In this document: positions 11,637 to 22,579 of the stretch, one piece after another
Layout of the letters: every line of letters starts with the position of its first letter
How positions within the stretch are numbered: position 1 is the first letter of the stretch
Origin: Verpa conica
Taxonomy: Eukaryota; Ascomycota; Pezizomycetes; Pezizales; Morchellaceae
Assembly: GCA_033030425.1 (NCBI GenBank)
Contig: JAUFSD010000006.1
Location: forward strand, 62,001 to 126,000
Direction: 5' to 3'
Length of the DNA: 64,000 bases
Position numbers and translations under genes: made by a program
Notes under the pieces: generated by a model
What the model saw: only the letters and a program-made list of their open reading frames with translations
Told to the model about the DNA's origin: nothing
Database searches by the model: none

Positions 11637-12878
11637 TTAGCATCTCTGCGAGAACCCGGATTCAGAAGATTCATACGTCAAGAACCAGGTTTTATCTTTA
11701 TTACCCCGAGTAAAACTTTTTTCCCGGCAGGCTACTTCTTTACCACCTTGAAATGGTGTTTCGGTCCGTTCAAGAAGGAAGCCAGTTTTATGGTGTATAA
11801 GCTTCCAGTGTGAAGTACAAGTCGGGTCGATTTCAAGCTTCCATGTATGCTCTGAAATATCTTCCTCACTGAGGCCCCAGTCGTTTGCGCTAACTTTACG
11901 GTTACCTATGAAGGGATGTGTATGGTTGTACATATTTCCAAGGTAGCCTCCAGTAAGCCTATTCCTAATACACCATGTATTTGGCCCAGTTGAGCACTTG
12001 TAATCAGGGAATACGTATTTCGTATGGACCAGTGTCCATTGGCTCCCCCAGCTTTCACGATATTGGCAAGGTGGCGTAGAGACCGGTGGCTTTAGAAGGA
12101 CCGGTGGGTTTCCGAGGTAGGCCTGGTTGAGGAGATCCAGTGTTTGTGAGTTTTGTATCCGGCACCACCCAGGTGGAAAAGCAACAATAGGGACTATAAT
12201 TTCCCAAGCATGTTTATCTGATCCGGAGTCGTATGCCACACAGTTGCAACGGGGTCCGGGTTCACTGGATTCGTGGACGACTGAGATACCAATGACTTCG
12301 TTACTCCAAACGTTAACTATTTTATAGTAAGGCCTAGTAACAAAAAACAACAAAGTTTCAGTATCCAGTACTCAGATCGTAGTAATAAACCAATCTCCCG
12401 ATCCACACTTGATAAGGACTTACTCGTCTTTTTCATCTGTTAAAACCTCTATCCTCCATTTTTGCCACGGGGCCGAACGGTCATAGGAGGCCACAAGGCG
12501 CCATTCACCTCGTGTATTTTCTATCAGCTGTTAGCGGCTATGAATATTATAGATCAAAAAATCTATATATTCTCACATGCCTTTTCTCACAGAGTTGTAC
12601 GCATCGTACCCCCCAATATTCGCATCTATACATCTTCCAGTAGCGGTATTTGTAATAGAGTATGTTACCCCATCTTCATCTGTACTATCGCAGGTAGGAG
12701 TTTGCTCAATCCACCACACTTGCTGATCTGGAAACTTGGTTTCGTCTTGTTCGCAGGCCAAAACACTCCACTTCTTCCGTAACGCAGTGATTGTAGTGCT
12801 AGGATTGGCAACGTGGAGGACCGCTGAGGTCTGCTTGTTCCGAATCACATAAGGCCCTGTAGGAATACTGCCTTTCAT
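11637..12878 (-). CDS. Ricin-B-type beta-trefoil lectin-like protein
   Basis: A predicted cytoplasmic carbohydrate-binding protein of the ricin-B-like fold found in many fungi, where relatives are often defence lectins. Only the lectin-type part is present; there is no enzymatic toxin domain. Exons on the minus strand are 12878-12591, 12527-12424 and 12333-11637, giving 362 residues with frame kept. The start is MKGSIPTGPYVIRNKQTS, and no signal peptide follows. Beta-trefoil features recur: GxYxIxNxxT-type openings, the QxW-like endings QVWWIE and WQKWRI, and later WTLVHTKYVF, WCIRNRLTGGYLGN and HTWKLEIDPT. The length and the repeated pattern suggest two trefoil-like units or one with a long C-terminal domain. 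The donor GTAAGT after residue Asp-Glu and acceptor GTTACTAG are good. Family membership is by pattern only; sugar specificity cannot be read. Confidence 0.7.
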
Positions 12879-13215
12879 GATGTTTGTTTGTAGTAGGAGG
12901 TGTAGGAAGGTTTGACAACGCCTATCGTGCAGCATTGGCCTTTTATCGGGAGCGTTCAGGCAGCAGCGCCAAGCCATGCAAGGCCCAAAGCATGCTGGAT
13001 CAACGAACCGTATGAAGATCATTAATGAAACTGACTTGCCATTCTTTGAATCCCGACTTTGCTACAGCCCAAGAGCTGCAAAAGCAGTCTTGTAAAACAC
13101 ATGGAAATTTTATGTATATACAGTTAAAGCTAACAATATGTAGCTTCAAAAGAGAAAGGAACCCATCCTAACGAATTTGTTACGATTGTCTCTGGAAAGA
13201 TACTGTGTAAACAAT
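12879..13215. other. Intergenic stretch
   Basis: This contains the upstream region of the lectin-like gene and the 3' end region of the arginyl-tRNA synthetase gene, both on the minus strand. An extra upstream open frame extends about 48 codons before the lectin start but begins without a supported signal; I did not include it. Confidence 0.45.
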
Positions 13216-15822
13216 TTACATCCTTTCAACTGGTGACAACCCCAGCAACTTCATGCCATTATTCAACACCTGTCTAGCACTCTCATAAAGTGCAAGTCTC
13301 GCTGCTGCCTTCTTCGGATCTTCACCAATAACTCTAAGAACATCGTAGCTGGAGCTTAAAATATGGGTCATCTTAAACAACCAAGTGACAATTGTAGTGG
13401 GCTCCAAAGTCTTAAGGGTGTTTTGTAACACATCTGGATACTGCGCGAGACATCGGAGAAGGTTTGTTGCGTGCGTCTCCGTCAATAAGCTTAGGTCCGC
13501 ATTCAGAATGTCTTCTTCCGGAATCGAGGCCTTTCGAGAGATGGAACAAAGGCGAGAGTGGGCATATTGTAGGTAGGGACCAGTATCACCTTCAAAAGAG
13601 GTCATACGATCTAGATCGAAGTTGTAATTGTTGATCCTGGTTATGTTAGTGGAAAAGTACTCCATAGTTTACTAGAATATACAAACCTCTTGCCAGACAT
13701 ATCTTGGATAATAACACCTGTTCTGCCAACGATATCGGCAATGGCTTCCGGGTCCTCAACCTGTTTATACTTCTCTTCGTTTTTCCTCATTACTTCATGC
13801 ATCCTATCCCTGGCATCAGCCAGGATATCATCCAAGAAGACGACAGTTCCCTTCCTGGAGCTCATTCCCAAGACCATTCCGAAGTTAATATGTTGAACCT
13901 TATCTGCCCAATCAAACCCTAGTAACTCCAAAATTTTGAACAGCTGCTTCAAGTGCAAATCCTGCTGTGAAGCAACAACATAGACCATCTTGTCAAACTT
14001 GTACTTTTCGTAACGCTCTATGGCAGCACCAATATCCCTAGTGAGATATAGAGTGGTTCCATCTTTCTTCTGGACAATGGCCTTTTCAAGCTTCTTGCTG
14101 TATTTTGTAAGGTCCACAATTACAGCACCGTCGGATTCCTCCGAGATGTTAGCCTCCCTGAGCATTTTCGAAACTTTCTGCATGGTCTCTTTTGAGACTT
14201 GTGACTCGCCAGAGTAGACGTCATATTGGATATTTAGTCGCGCATATGTGGCGATGTATTTTTCGATACTGAGTTCCCTAAATCGTTTCCATAGCGCAAC
14301 AGCCTCCGGGTCACCTGCATTATATCAGTGCTATACAAACGAAAATGACCAAGACTCCCGGGAAGTACCATTTTCCATCTTCACGAAGAAGTTCCTGGCT
14401 TCCTCATCGGTAGGTCCATTGTATGTCTGTCAAATACAATCCTTAGCGCCCCCGTTTCCAAAAGATATTTTCCTACAGTAGAATATTTTCTTGGGTCTGA
14501 ACTAACCTGCTTTACTCCGGCAGCTTCAGCAGTTGCCTTCTCGACCTCTTTTTCCTCGGTGATAATCCTATTAATTGCGACATAAACATCAAACAGATGA
14601 TGAATTGGATCTTCCAAGAGCTTCTGCTCCGACCCGAAGCGTTTAAATCCAACCCCGAGGATACCTATGGACTTACGGTTAGTAAAGAATAGCTACACGA
14701 TTCTACCAACAGCAGCTCATGGGTATAATATCACGTGAGACAACTTACCGAACTGCTTCCCCCAATCACCCAAGTAGTTCATCCTAATGACCTCCCAGCC
14801 GCAGGTCTCATGCAGGTTAGCCAAGAAACCACCGATGATGGTGCTTCTAAGATGCCCAGCGTGAAATGGCTTGGCAATATTTGGGCTTGAGAACTCGACA
14901 ATCACACGCTTGCCCTTGCCGGTATTGACGGGTCCATAAGAAGCTTTTCTCTTGAGGATAGCCGGAAGAACAATCTTGGCTAAAATGTCTGTTTTGAAGT
15001 AAAATTGTAGAAATGTTCCAGCAGCCTTGACGGGAAGAAGGTAGGGGTTTTCCGGGAACTATATAATTTTTCACAGTCAGACCTGACCCTCTTGCTCTAA
15101 AAGCTGCACTTATCAGGGAGAGATTGTTCCACTGAGGATGGAGAATACCCCCGACAAGCGAAAAAAGTCTCAAAGAGAAGGAAGGAAGGGAGAAAAAAAG
15201 ATTTCTTTATGCTTACCTTCTCAGCCCACTCTTTCGCTAGTTCGTCCGCTTTCTTCCCCTTGAGCCTCAGCCTCGGAATTGCAAGAATCAAATCGCCCTT
15301 CTCGAAGCTCTGCGTCCACTCCAGTGCCGTATAAATCAATTTGACATCGACCTCCGATATTTTTGCGAGCGTCTCGGAAATGTAACATCTGAAAATATCC
15401 ACTGGGTTTGTTGTTGGGTTTGAGTCAGGGAAAAGCGGTAGGGGTTCAGAGACACCCAGCGAGCTTAACTGTGCCTGGAGCGACTCGACAGAGGGAGGGG
15501 TTGGAAATTCCTTCATTTTTCTCTGGTTGTATTCTGTTGGTATTGGTACCTTTGATGTTGTAGTTGCCGATGAGTGAAAATGGCGGGGTAGAGGGGACGC
15601 GAGCGGGGCAACTTGCAGATGACGGAGGAGGGGTTGGAGGGGGAGAGAGACAGACTTTTGCAGACAATGGTGAGTCACTCGCCCACGAACAACTGGGGCT
15701 GATGATAGAGGAAGCCTAAATACACACTGAAACATCCAATTAAATTTGCTAGAAGTATCCTGGAAATATCTGGAGCTCCTAGCGCCAAAGGTGAATTTTC
15801 TCAACAGGGAAGGGAGCCGCAA
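13216..15822 (-). CDS. Arginyl-tRNA synthetase
   Basis: A class I aminoacyl-tRNA synthetase that charges tRNA-Arg. Exons on the minus strand are 15822-15217, 15058-14749, 14664-14507, 14426-14369, 14314-13687 and 13636-13216, encoding about 726 residues, with all phases consistent. An N-terminal tRNA-recognition region is followed by [20 protein letters not shown] with the HIGH-type signature HAGH near residues 268-271. [11 protein letters not shown], the KMSK-like region [14 protein letters not shown], and the C-terminal DALR anticodon-binding domain ([17 protein letters not shown] to the terminal SPVERM) complete it. The first about 100 residues are basic and rich in Ser, Leu and Arg, resembling a mitochondrial targeting sequence. 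A downstream Met (MKEFPTPPS) could start a cytosolic form, so one gene may serve both compartments. A CGGGTAA site lies 34 bases upstream of the start. Confidence 0.93.
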
Positions 15823-16326
15823 GTATGGGAGTGTATTATTCTGCAGGGCCCGGGCCGGGTAATGGGGTCACAGACAATCACTCGCGTTTAATACCCCATA
15901 TCGGCGTAGATTACATTCCCGGTGGTAATAGTACATTTTCTTGGCAGCCGGACCAGTCAATCTCCCTAATACTCAACTGGGGGCCAATAGTCTAAGCACT
16001 TGCTAGTTGCCGGGTAAATTCACAGGTTTGAGCAAGTTTTTGTAGAATGGAACTTAATTATCCACATTGTGCTGGAAGTATATAGTCACACCATTCTCAA
16101 TAACTCTGAATTACTTTCTAACCCGAGCTTTAAAGCGGGGCCTTCTAATAAGTTAATTAGAATAATCATATCTAATCGGCAAAAGTGAAAAAACCCTCCC
16201 CCCCAAAAAAACACTTTTGAGCTTTATCTACCAGCCAACTTCCAAACCCTTCCTTTGACTATTATAATACTGTTTCCAAAACTCATCACAGACACTCACA
16301 TTACCCCAATACAGGAAGAGTCTAGA
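15823..16326. other. Promoter region of arginyl-tRNA synthetase
   Basis: This intergenic DNA lies upstream of the synthetase and beyond the 3' end of the Gln-rich gene that follows. It contains two Reb1-like CGGGTAA sites (15856 and 16011). No other gene is visible. Confidence 0.5.
15856..15862 (+). promoter_or_regulatory. Reb1-like CGGGTAA site
   Basis: The heptamer CGGGTAA matches the core bound by the yeast general regulatory factor Reb1. It lies 34 bases upstream of the arginyl-tRNA synthetase start, and a second copy is at 16011-16017. Factor identity in this fungus is inferred. Confidence 0.45.
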
Positions 16327-19192
16327 CTACTCTTGATCCTCCTGTTGTTGGTGTCGCTGCTGATACCTTTGCTGGTAATCTAAAAGCTCCCGTTGCTGGC
16401 GTTGTTCCTGATGATCTAGAAACTCCTGCTGCTGCTGCTGACGGTTCCTCCCGTAACGCTGATCCAGCCGGAATTGGCTGTGCTGTTGGCCTAAGTTCTG
16501 TTGCTGTCTGCGGTGCTGCCATTGAAGCGCCTGATGTAGCGCCGTATCATTACGCTGGCAGGCATCAAACCGCACGAATTGTTGGTGCTGCCATATGAGA
16601 AACCACTCCCGCTCGGCTTGTTGTTGCTCCCGGAAGGTTTCTGGGTCTGATGTCAGGTCTGGGAGTTCCAACTCTATTATTGGATATCCATCTTCATCAA
16701 CCATGATGTAGTCCTCCTGCTGTGCTTCGGGGATAACATTCGAACTGGCTTGTTGTACTTGTTGCACCTGCTGTACTTGCTGTACTTGCTGTACTTTCTG
16801 TACTTGCTGTACTTGCTGTACTTGTTGTACCTGCTGCACTTGTTGTACTTGGTTGAGTGACGTTCTTCCGGAGGAGGAATACCGGTGAGTTGGGTCAACC
16901 TGTTTGCTGCTTCCAAGCATAGGGTCCAGTATCAAAGGAGACTCCATATCAGGACTTGGCCCAGCCTGCCCAGTATTTGCTCTAACACCTCTCAGATCGA
17001 ATGCAAGCGGCGAACAACTTTGGATAAGTAGTTTCCTTTGCTGGGGACTTAAATACCTGTCGTCGAGAGCCTGTAACAAAACCTCCTGTTGATCTTCGGG
17101 AGCCTTCTGACTCCGGATCTTCTTGATCCATTCCTATAATACATATAAGTAACTTTAAAAGTTTCTATAAGTTTCTGCAGTACAGGAATACTTACCTCAG
17201 CGCTTAATGCCTTTGGTCCCTTATTTAATTCTACCATGGGGGCTTTTCCCTTCGAGGTGGTTGTCAGTACACGATTTTGACCTTTTGCTCCCTCCTCAGG
17301 AACACTTGAAAGTTTGACCACCGAGCTAGAAGAGGTTGCTTGCTGCTTAGGCTTTTTATGAGGTCTTTCAAATGCCTGAGGTTTTGTGCTGGATTCATAG
17401 CTGTCACTTTCGGATTGTATGGCGAGGCGTTTTTGAATAGCTTGAGACGAAGTATCCCACCAGCTGCTTGAACTGACTCGTTTCTGCCCATTGGTACTCG
17501 ATTTATATTTCCGCTGCTGAGCGTCATTACTTGGGGCCTCTGGTTTTGAAGTATGAAGTCTGGGATCGTCTGGCAATAGCGGCGGTTGTAATGGCACCGG
17601 CATCAAGGGGGCTTGGATTGACTGTCCCATACCCATTCGGCGTTTGGCGGGGGGGTTTTCGTAGATCCCTCCGGCGTTTCCGTTGGACATCTGTTGCTGA
17701 ATATTCTCAAGAGAACCTCCCACATATCGCCTATTTGATGGGCTGATTATTTGGGCTACTGGTGATTGTTTAGCTATATTAAGCTTGCGTTAGTTAATTC
17801 AAAAACAAATATCCACAGCGTATCATTAAGATGTTTATTCTGTTTATAGGCATATTCCTACTTACAATTTTCCACTTGTCGCATTTCATGTAGCCGAGAC
17901 ATGCTCTGCTGTCTGAAAGCCATAGGGAATAAATTCACTCCATGCAGGTCAACAGAAGAAGATCCGGAGGGTTCCTGGGGAATAGGAGGCTGACTCTGGC
18001 TTTTTAGGGCTCCTGGAGTAGGAAACCTCCGGTTAAGAGATGGACTTTTGTGTTCAACTAAGGACCTGGTCTCTTCTTGGACTATCCTAGCCATAGGTTG
18101 AGAAGGTTCGCTGGGTTCAGTCTGGTATGTTTGGCGCGGGGTGCCGGTTGAAGACAGAGCTTGATCATCAACCTGTTGGAGTAGTTTCTCAAACCCCTCC
18201 TTGGAAAGGTAAGGTCCGCTATCGCCTAAACCGGAGTTCTCGGGACTTTTGTTTTTGTTCATATCCAGCTCCACATTTGGTGGGGTCCCTAGACTCGATA
18301 AATCGGGGTTGTCATTTTGCTGAGTCGCTGTGTACGAATTACTACCGTACTGCTGATCCAGCCCATTAAAGTCCCCTGAATTTTGTCCCAAGCTTGACTC
18401 ATCCGACAGGTTAAAAGATTGGGGTTCTACTGATGGTGGCGGTCCGGATAACCGGTAAATAGACTGAAAGCCCGAGGATACTTGATTGACAGGAGGATTG
18501 GTACTTCCTTGTTGAATCTGGGTTTGTGTCATTCCCTCGGGGAACTCTGGACTCGTACCAGTTGTTAAGGCCCCGTTTTGAACATCGGTAGAGGTGTTTT
18601 GAAGGCCCCATAGTTCATCTAGCTGAAATAAATCTGGGTATAATAATGCAGAGTCTTGGGGGTTTTCTGGGAACGAGGTACTGTACTGTCCCTCAGGCTC
18701 GTTCCACAGTTGATCCATGGTTCCAGAGGGAAAGCTCGAGGTCAAGTCTCCCCTAGCTAAACCCGGTGAAGAAGCTGCAAATCTGTCAATTATGGGAACA
18801 TAATCTTTTGATTAAGGTAAGAATTACGGTTTTGATGGTCCGTCACCGCGGGATCATTTAACAAATAAGACCCAGTAAGATCAGGTTCAAGACCAATCGA
18901 ATTATTTACTCTACTCGAGGGTACATATCCTAGGCCATCATTATTGGCCTGGGTCGAGGAAACATCTATTCCTCTTTGTTAGTTTGGTAAGTTCAAATAA
19001 TTAAGAACCTCCCACTCGGGGCAGAAAACTACCTCCAACGTCCAATGAATCCAGAGTGATATTATCAAAAGATGGAGATGGTTGGGTCATATTCCCCCAC
19101 TCTCCTTCTCTCAAAAGGAAATTTATACCTTCATTCGCAAGTCCAGGACCCCCCAGAAACCCTGTCGCAGTATGCTGCATTTCATTCTCCAT
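16327..19192 (-). CDS. Large Gln-rich protein of unknown function
   Basis: I do not recognise the family. A consistent model on the minus strand has exons 19192-19033, 18965-18828, 18756-17866, 17773-17196 and 17133-16327, encoding about 857 residues. The N-terminal two thirds are low-complexity, rich in Ser, Pro, Gln, Asn and Gly, with a basic patch (RPHKKPKQQATSSSS) that could be a nuclear localisation signal. Near the C-terminal third is a short ordered-looking helix segment, EEWIKKIRSQKAPEDQQEVL and YLSPQQRKLLIQS. A (Gln-Gln-Val)n tract and a Gln/Arg-rich tail with coiled-coil potential (QERQQRELLDYQQRYQQRHQ) follow. The composition resembles transcriptional co-regulators, but that is only an inference. 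Introns have good branch points (AACTAAC before exon 2) and each join keeps frame. The third exon's acceptor (18756) was chosen for phase and is the least certain. Confidence 0.68.
16749..16852 (-). repeat. In-frame 9-bp minisatellite coding (QQV)n
   Basis: About 12 near-perfect copies of a 9-base unit CAGCAAGTA (read on the minus strand) encode a Gln-Gln-Val tract within the Gln-rich protein. One unit carries Lys in place of Gln. The repeat keeps frame, so copy-number change would alter protein length without disrupting it. Confidence 0.9.
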
Positions 19193-21507
19193 AACTCTGT
19201 ACAAAAAAATCCGGTACGCGTATAAGCCTTCGATAGAGAGGGAACCTTTCCCGGGGATAAGATGCTCAAGGCTTAAAGGAGCAGGAAGAAGGGGTAATCT
19301 TAGAGAAAGAAGCAGGCAGCACTGGTAAGAAGATGAAGAACACGGTGGATGAAAGGTCGATGTTGGATGAGATCTTGCAGCAGAGTTTGAACAATTCCAG
19401 CGACGCTGGGCTTCAGGTGATAGATATACTTATACAATTTTACTGTGTCTATCCAGATCAAAAAATGGGCATAGATACATATGTGATGGTGGTGGGGGGG
19501 TGGGTGACTTCCTATGCAGAAGGGCCTAACGGAACACTCAGCCATTTGCTTAAGAGGAAGATGTAATACTCAGCTCAACTCGGACTAGTGCACCGTAGTC
19601 TATGCTGAATCGGGAGTTCAAGTCTTACTGTTTTTCCTAACTAGAATCCTCATAATACGTCAACTTATTTCCCATCGTAATAGCAGCTCTAGCTCCGTGT
19701 GGCGCCTGTTTTCATTACGTATATACAGTGGGAGCTAGGTAGAGCAAGAGAGTACATTATTCTCGGGGTCCCCGTCATATGCCCCCGAAGATGAATGACG
19801 GCACCCACAAATCTTCGTGATATAAAATATCCTTAGGAGCTGTTGAAGAAGAAAGGAATGATGAAAGCACTAGTACATACACCCTTAGGTAGGAGACTAA
19901 GAAATTATATTCCCTAGCGTAATCCAGCAGGAAACTAGGAGTTCACCAGTCCCACACTCCCGCTCCCGCTCCCGCTCGATCACCCCCTCGCTCCAGGCTT
20001 TCTCTTTCCCCTTTCCCCTAACTACCTCTCAGTATAGATAAATGAGAAGAGAGGTTATATAGCGTAATTATATGAATAGACAGATCATCGGTGGTGATCT
20101 ATAAACTCTAGCCAAAAAACGTTTACTATAGATATATATAAACCCCCTCTCCTCCAAAGAAATCTTGCCGACAATTAGAGTAATTCCCCAATAACCCTGG
20201 AAAACAAAGACTAAAAGCCGGAAATTCCTAGTACCTATTATGTTATATCTAGCCCACGGTGGTACAGGTATATGTGTTTAACCTGCCCGTCGATATCGCC
20301 TTGGGGGGGGGGGGGCTTGGTGAGAGGCAGTCTCTCTAAAGTAAATCCCAGACACCTAAGAATGAGTACTGAAATAATTGTAAAGATAATCGCAGCGAGG
20401 ATAGATACCCCAATAGACATTTTACAACTACCTCATTCAGGGCTTGCGGGTAGGCCTCCCAGGCGCCAGGGAACAAAAACGGCCTATACGTAACCACCAA
20501 AACAGCCACCACCACGCGCAATTCCGAAAGGAATTTTAACACCTAGTGCATTTATAACGCACATCGAATATCTAGACTCCGAAAAAAATACTCGATACAC
20601 GCCTCCTATAGTAGCTACTTCTCTGGAATTAAGCTATGACATAGTAGGAGGCGTGATTATGATCAGCAATATAGCGGACTACCTAAGGAGCAATGACGAG
20701 AAGTGGATACTTACGGCAAGGGACGAAAAAATCGGATTTATATACTGTATCTTTAGGCGCAAAACTCCGTGACTCGACGCTAACAGAGTTAATAGTTAAG
20801 AAATTCGGTCTAGATAGACATTCGCACACGATTGGCTACCTGGGAAAACCACACTAATACTCTTGTGGTCATTAATTGCGTAATTAATGAGGTCTTTAGA
20901 GACCTTGGGGGGTCTAATTGATTGAGCTTAAGGAGTTCTCACTAGGTACACGACGATCTTTATTAGGAGTTTATTCGGCGCTTGATTGGCTCATCGAGTT
21001 ACCTCCAGGTAACTTCGATTGGCAGAGATTGGATACTTCTAGTTAATAGGCCGGTGGCCTAGGCGGTGGGGTTCTTACAAGGCGTTGATCTTTCTGGGAG
21101 CTCTTGTCTCATGCCAGCTAGTCAGAAGGTGTCTAGTTTTCAGTGAGAGTAGATGTGCGGATGTTTTTTTCTTTTCTTTTTTTTATCGGGGGTGGGTGGT
21201 AACCCTAGTCCAATTATCTAGACACTGTGGTAGGGACAGCAGAGTAACGGGGTACTAGACAGTTTACTGATGTTGGACACTATACCAAAAAGAAATATTG
21301 CCTACTACGGGAAAAGATACTTAGCTAATCAATTATTTGGAAATATTTACAAAATAGCCTGTCCGTAGAGGATCCACTTCTTAGGAAGAGCAAAGGGCCC
21401 CACCATGCCGTGCATGGCTGAGGCTCTGCCAACCCACGTGACGAACTTGGCATCATCTTTTCAACATCAGCCCTCCAGCAGACTCCAACCCCCCCACCAA
21501 GTCCAAA
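19193..21507. other. Gene-poor stretch
   Basis: I see no gene I can support. A short ATG-initiated frame at 19333-19566 has no plausible partner exons. A minus-strand frame at 20238-20420 would encode one hydrophobic segment (VSILAAIIFTIISVLILRCL) but has no supported gene structure. There is a (CCCGCT)n run near 19958, a run of 12 Gs near 20303-20314 and an 11-bp inverted repeat, CACGCCTCCTA at 20598-20608 with its complement at 20645-20655. Confidence 0.45.
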
Positions 21508-22313
21508 ATGCTCCCCTCACTCCGCAGTACATGTCTGCGCCAAAGACCCCGGACGTCAGGGTCTCGGTCATTCACGTCAACAGTCCAATGCCTTTCAAAG
21601 ATCGGCAGGATCCCCGTCATCATTCCAGCAGAAGTTATGTTAACGCCTGTTCCACCACCAAAACCAACGAACCCAAGGGATAAGCCTATTGGGTCTATGT
21701 ATGTCACTTTACTATACCAGAGGAGGGGAGGGGGGTGGTCAATTGCTGATACTGGTGGTGTAAAGGGTTGTACAAGGTCCTCTGGGCTTTCTCTCGCTCC
21801 CAATCCCAACTTATCTCTCTATTACTACTGAGCCTATCCCGGCAACTTCCTCCCACCGTGCTACTGTCTCGATCCAGGATGATAAGATCAGGGAACAACG
21901 CGAAATGTGGGGTACAACTCGTAGTGTTCTGCAGAATCTTGTTCTTGGTGTGACGGAGGGCCATTCGGTTATCTTGCGACTGGTGGGAGTCGGTTATAGG
22001 GCAACAATTGAGGATGGTGGAAAGCTGCTGAGTTTGAAGGTTGGCTTTTCGCATCCGGTTGAGTTGCCAGTGCCGGAAGGGGTCAAGTGCTCGGTCCCTA
22101 TGGCTACTAGAATCTTGTTGGAGGGGTGCGATAAGGTCAAGGTCAAGGATTTTGCAGCTGCCATTAGGGAATGGAGGAAGCCCGAGCCATACAAGGGGAA
22201 GGTAAGACTTGGTGACCTGGGGAGTAGCGGAGAAGAGGTGGGTACTAATTGTGGTTTAGGGCATATTCGTTGGCGACGAGACCATCAAATTGAAGGTGAA
22301 GAAGGTCAAATAG
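21508..22313 (+). CDS. MRPL6: Mitochondrial large-subunit ribosomal protein uL6m
   Basis: A component of the mitochondrial 54S ribosomal subunit, sited near the factor-binding region. Exons are 21508-21698, 21766-22201 and 22260-22313, giving 226 residues. The N terminus is a basic mitochondrial leader ending near RSFTSTVQCLSKIGR, followed by PVIIPAEV. The uL6 signatures are clear: VVQGPLG across the first splice, MWGTTRSVLQNLVLGVTEGH, LVGVGYRATIE, and the end PEPYKGKGIFVGDETIKLK. The acceptor at 21766 was chosen because it restores VQGPLG in phase 2, as the family requires. The length is close to fungal homologues. Confidence 0.95.
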
Positions 22314-22579
22314 ATGTGTCTGGGCATCTTTATGTCCCTCATTTGGGGTGGTGGTGTTCAGACTTTGTAGAATTAAATAGTTCTTGTATCATACAGTATA
22401 TAAGTATCTTGAAGGCTCCACCTTTAACCCAGGTCCCGTCCCAACCCAAATATCCCACCCAATACCCATGATACCATTATTCTGTTACCCCCTGACATCC
22501 CAGCCTTGTGTCTATTGTTACAGTCTAGTTACTTTAATGGCTTGTTAACTTTGTATCCTGCCTATATCGCCGCATTGAT

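Noticed and set aside
19333..19566. Plus-strand frame starting MKNTVDERSMLDEILQQS
   Set aside because: Looks like a first exon, but no downstream exon can be joined, and it ends in low-complexity sequence.
20238..20542. Hydrophobic minus-strand frames resembling a small membrane protein
   Set aside because: Two overlapping frames, no coherent model, and a run of 12 Gs in the middle.
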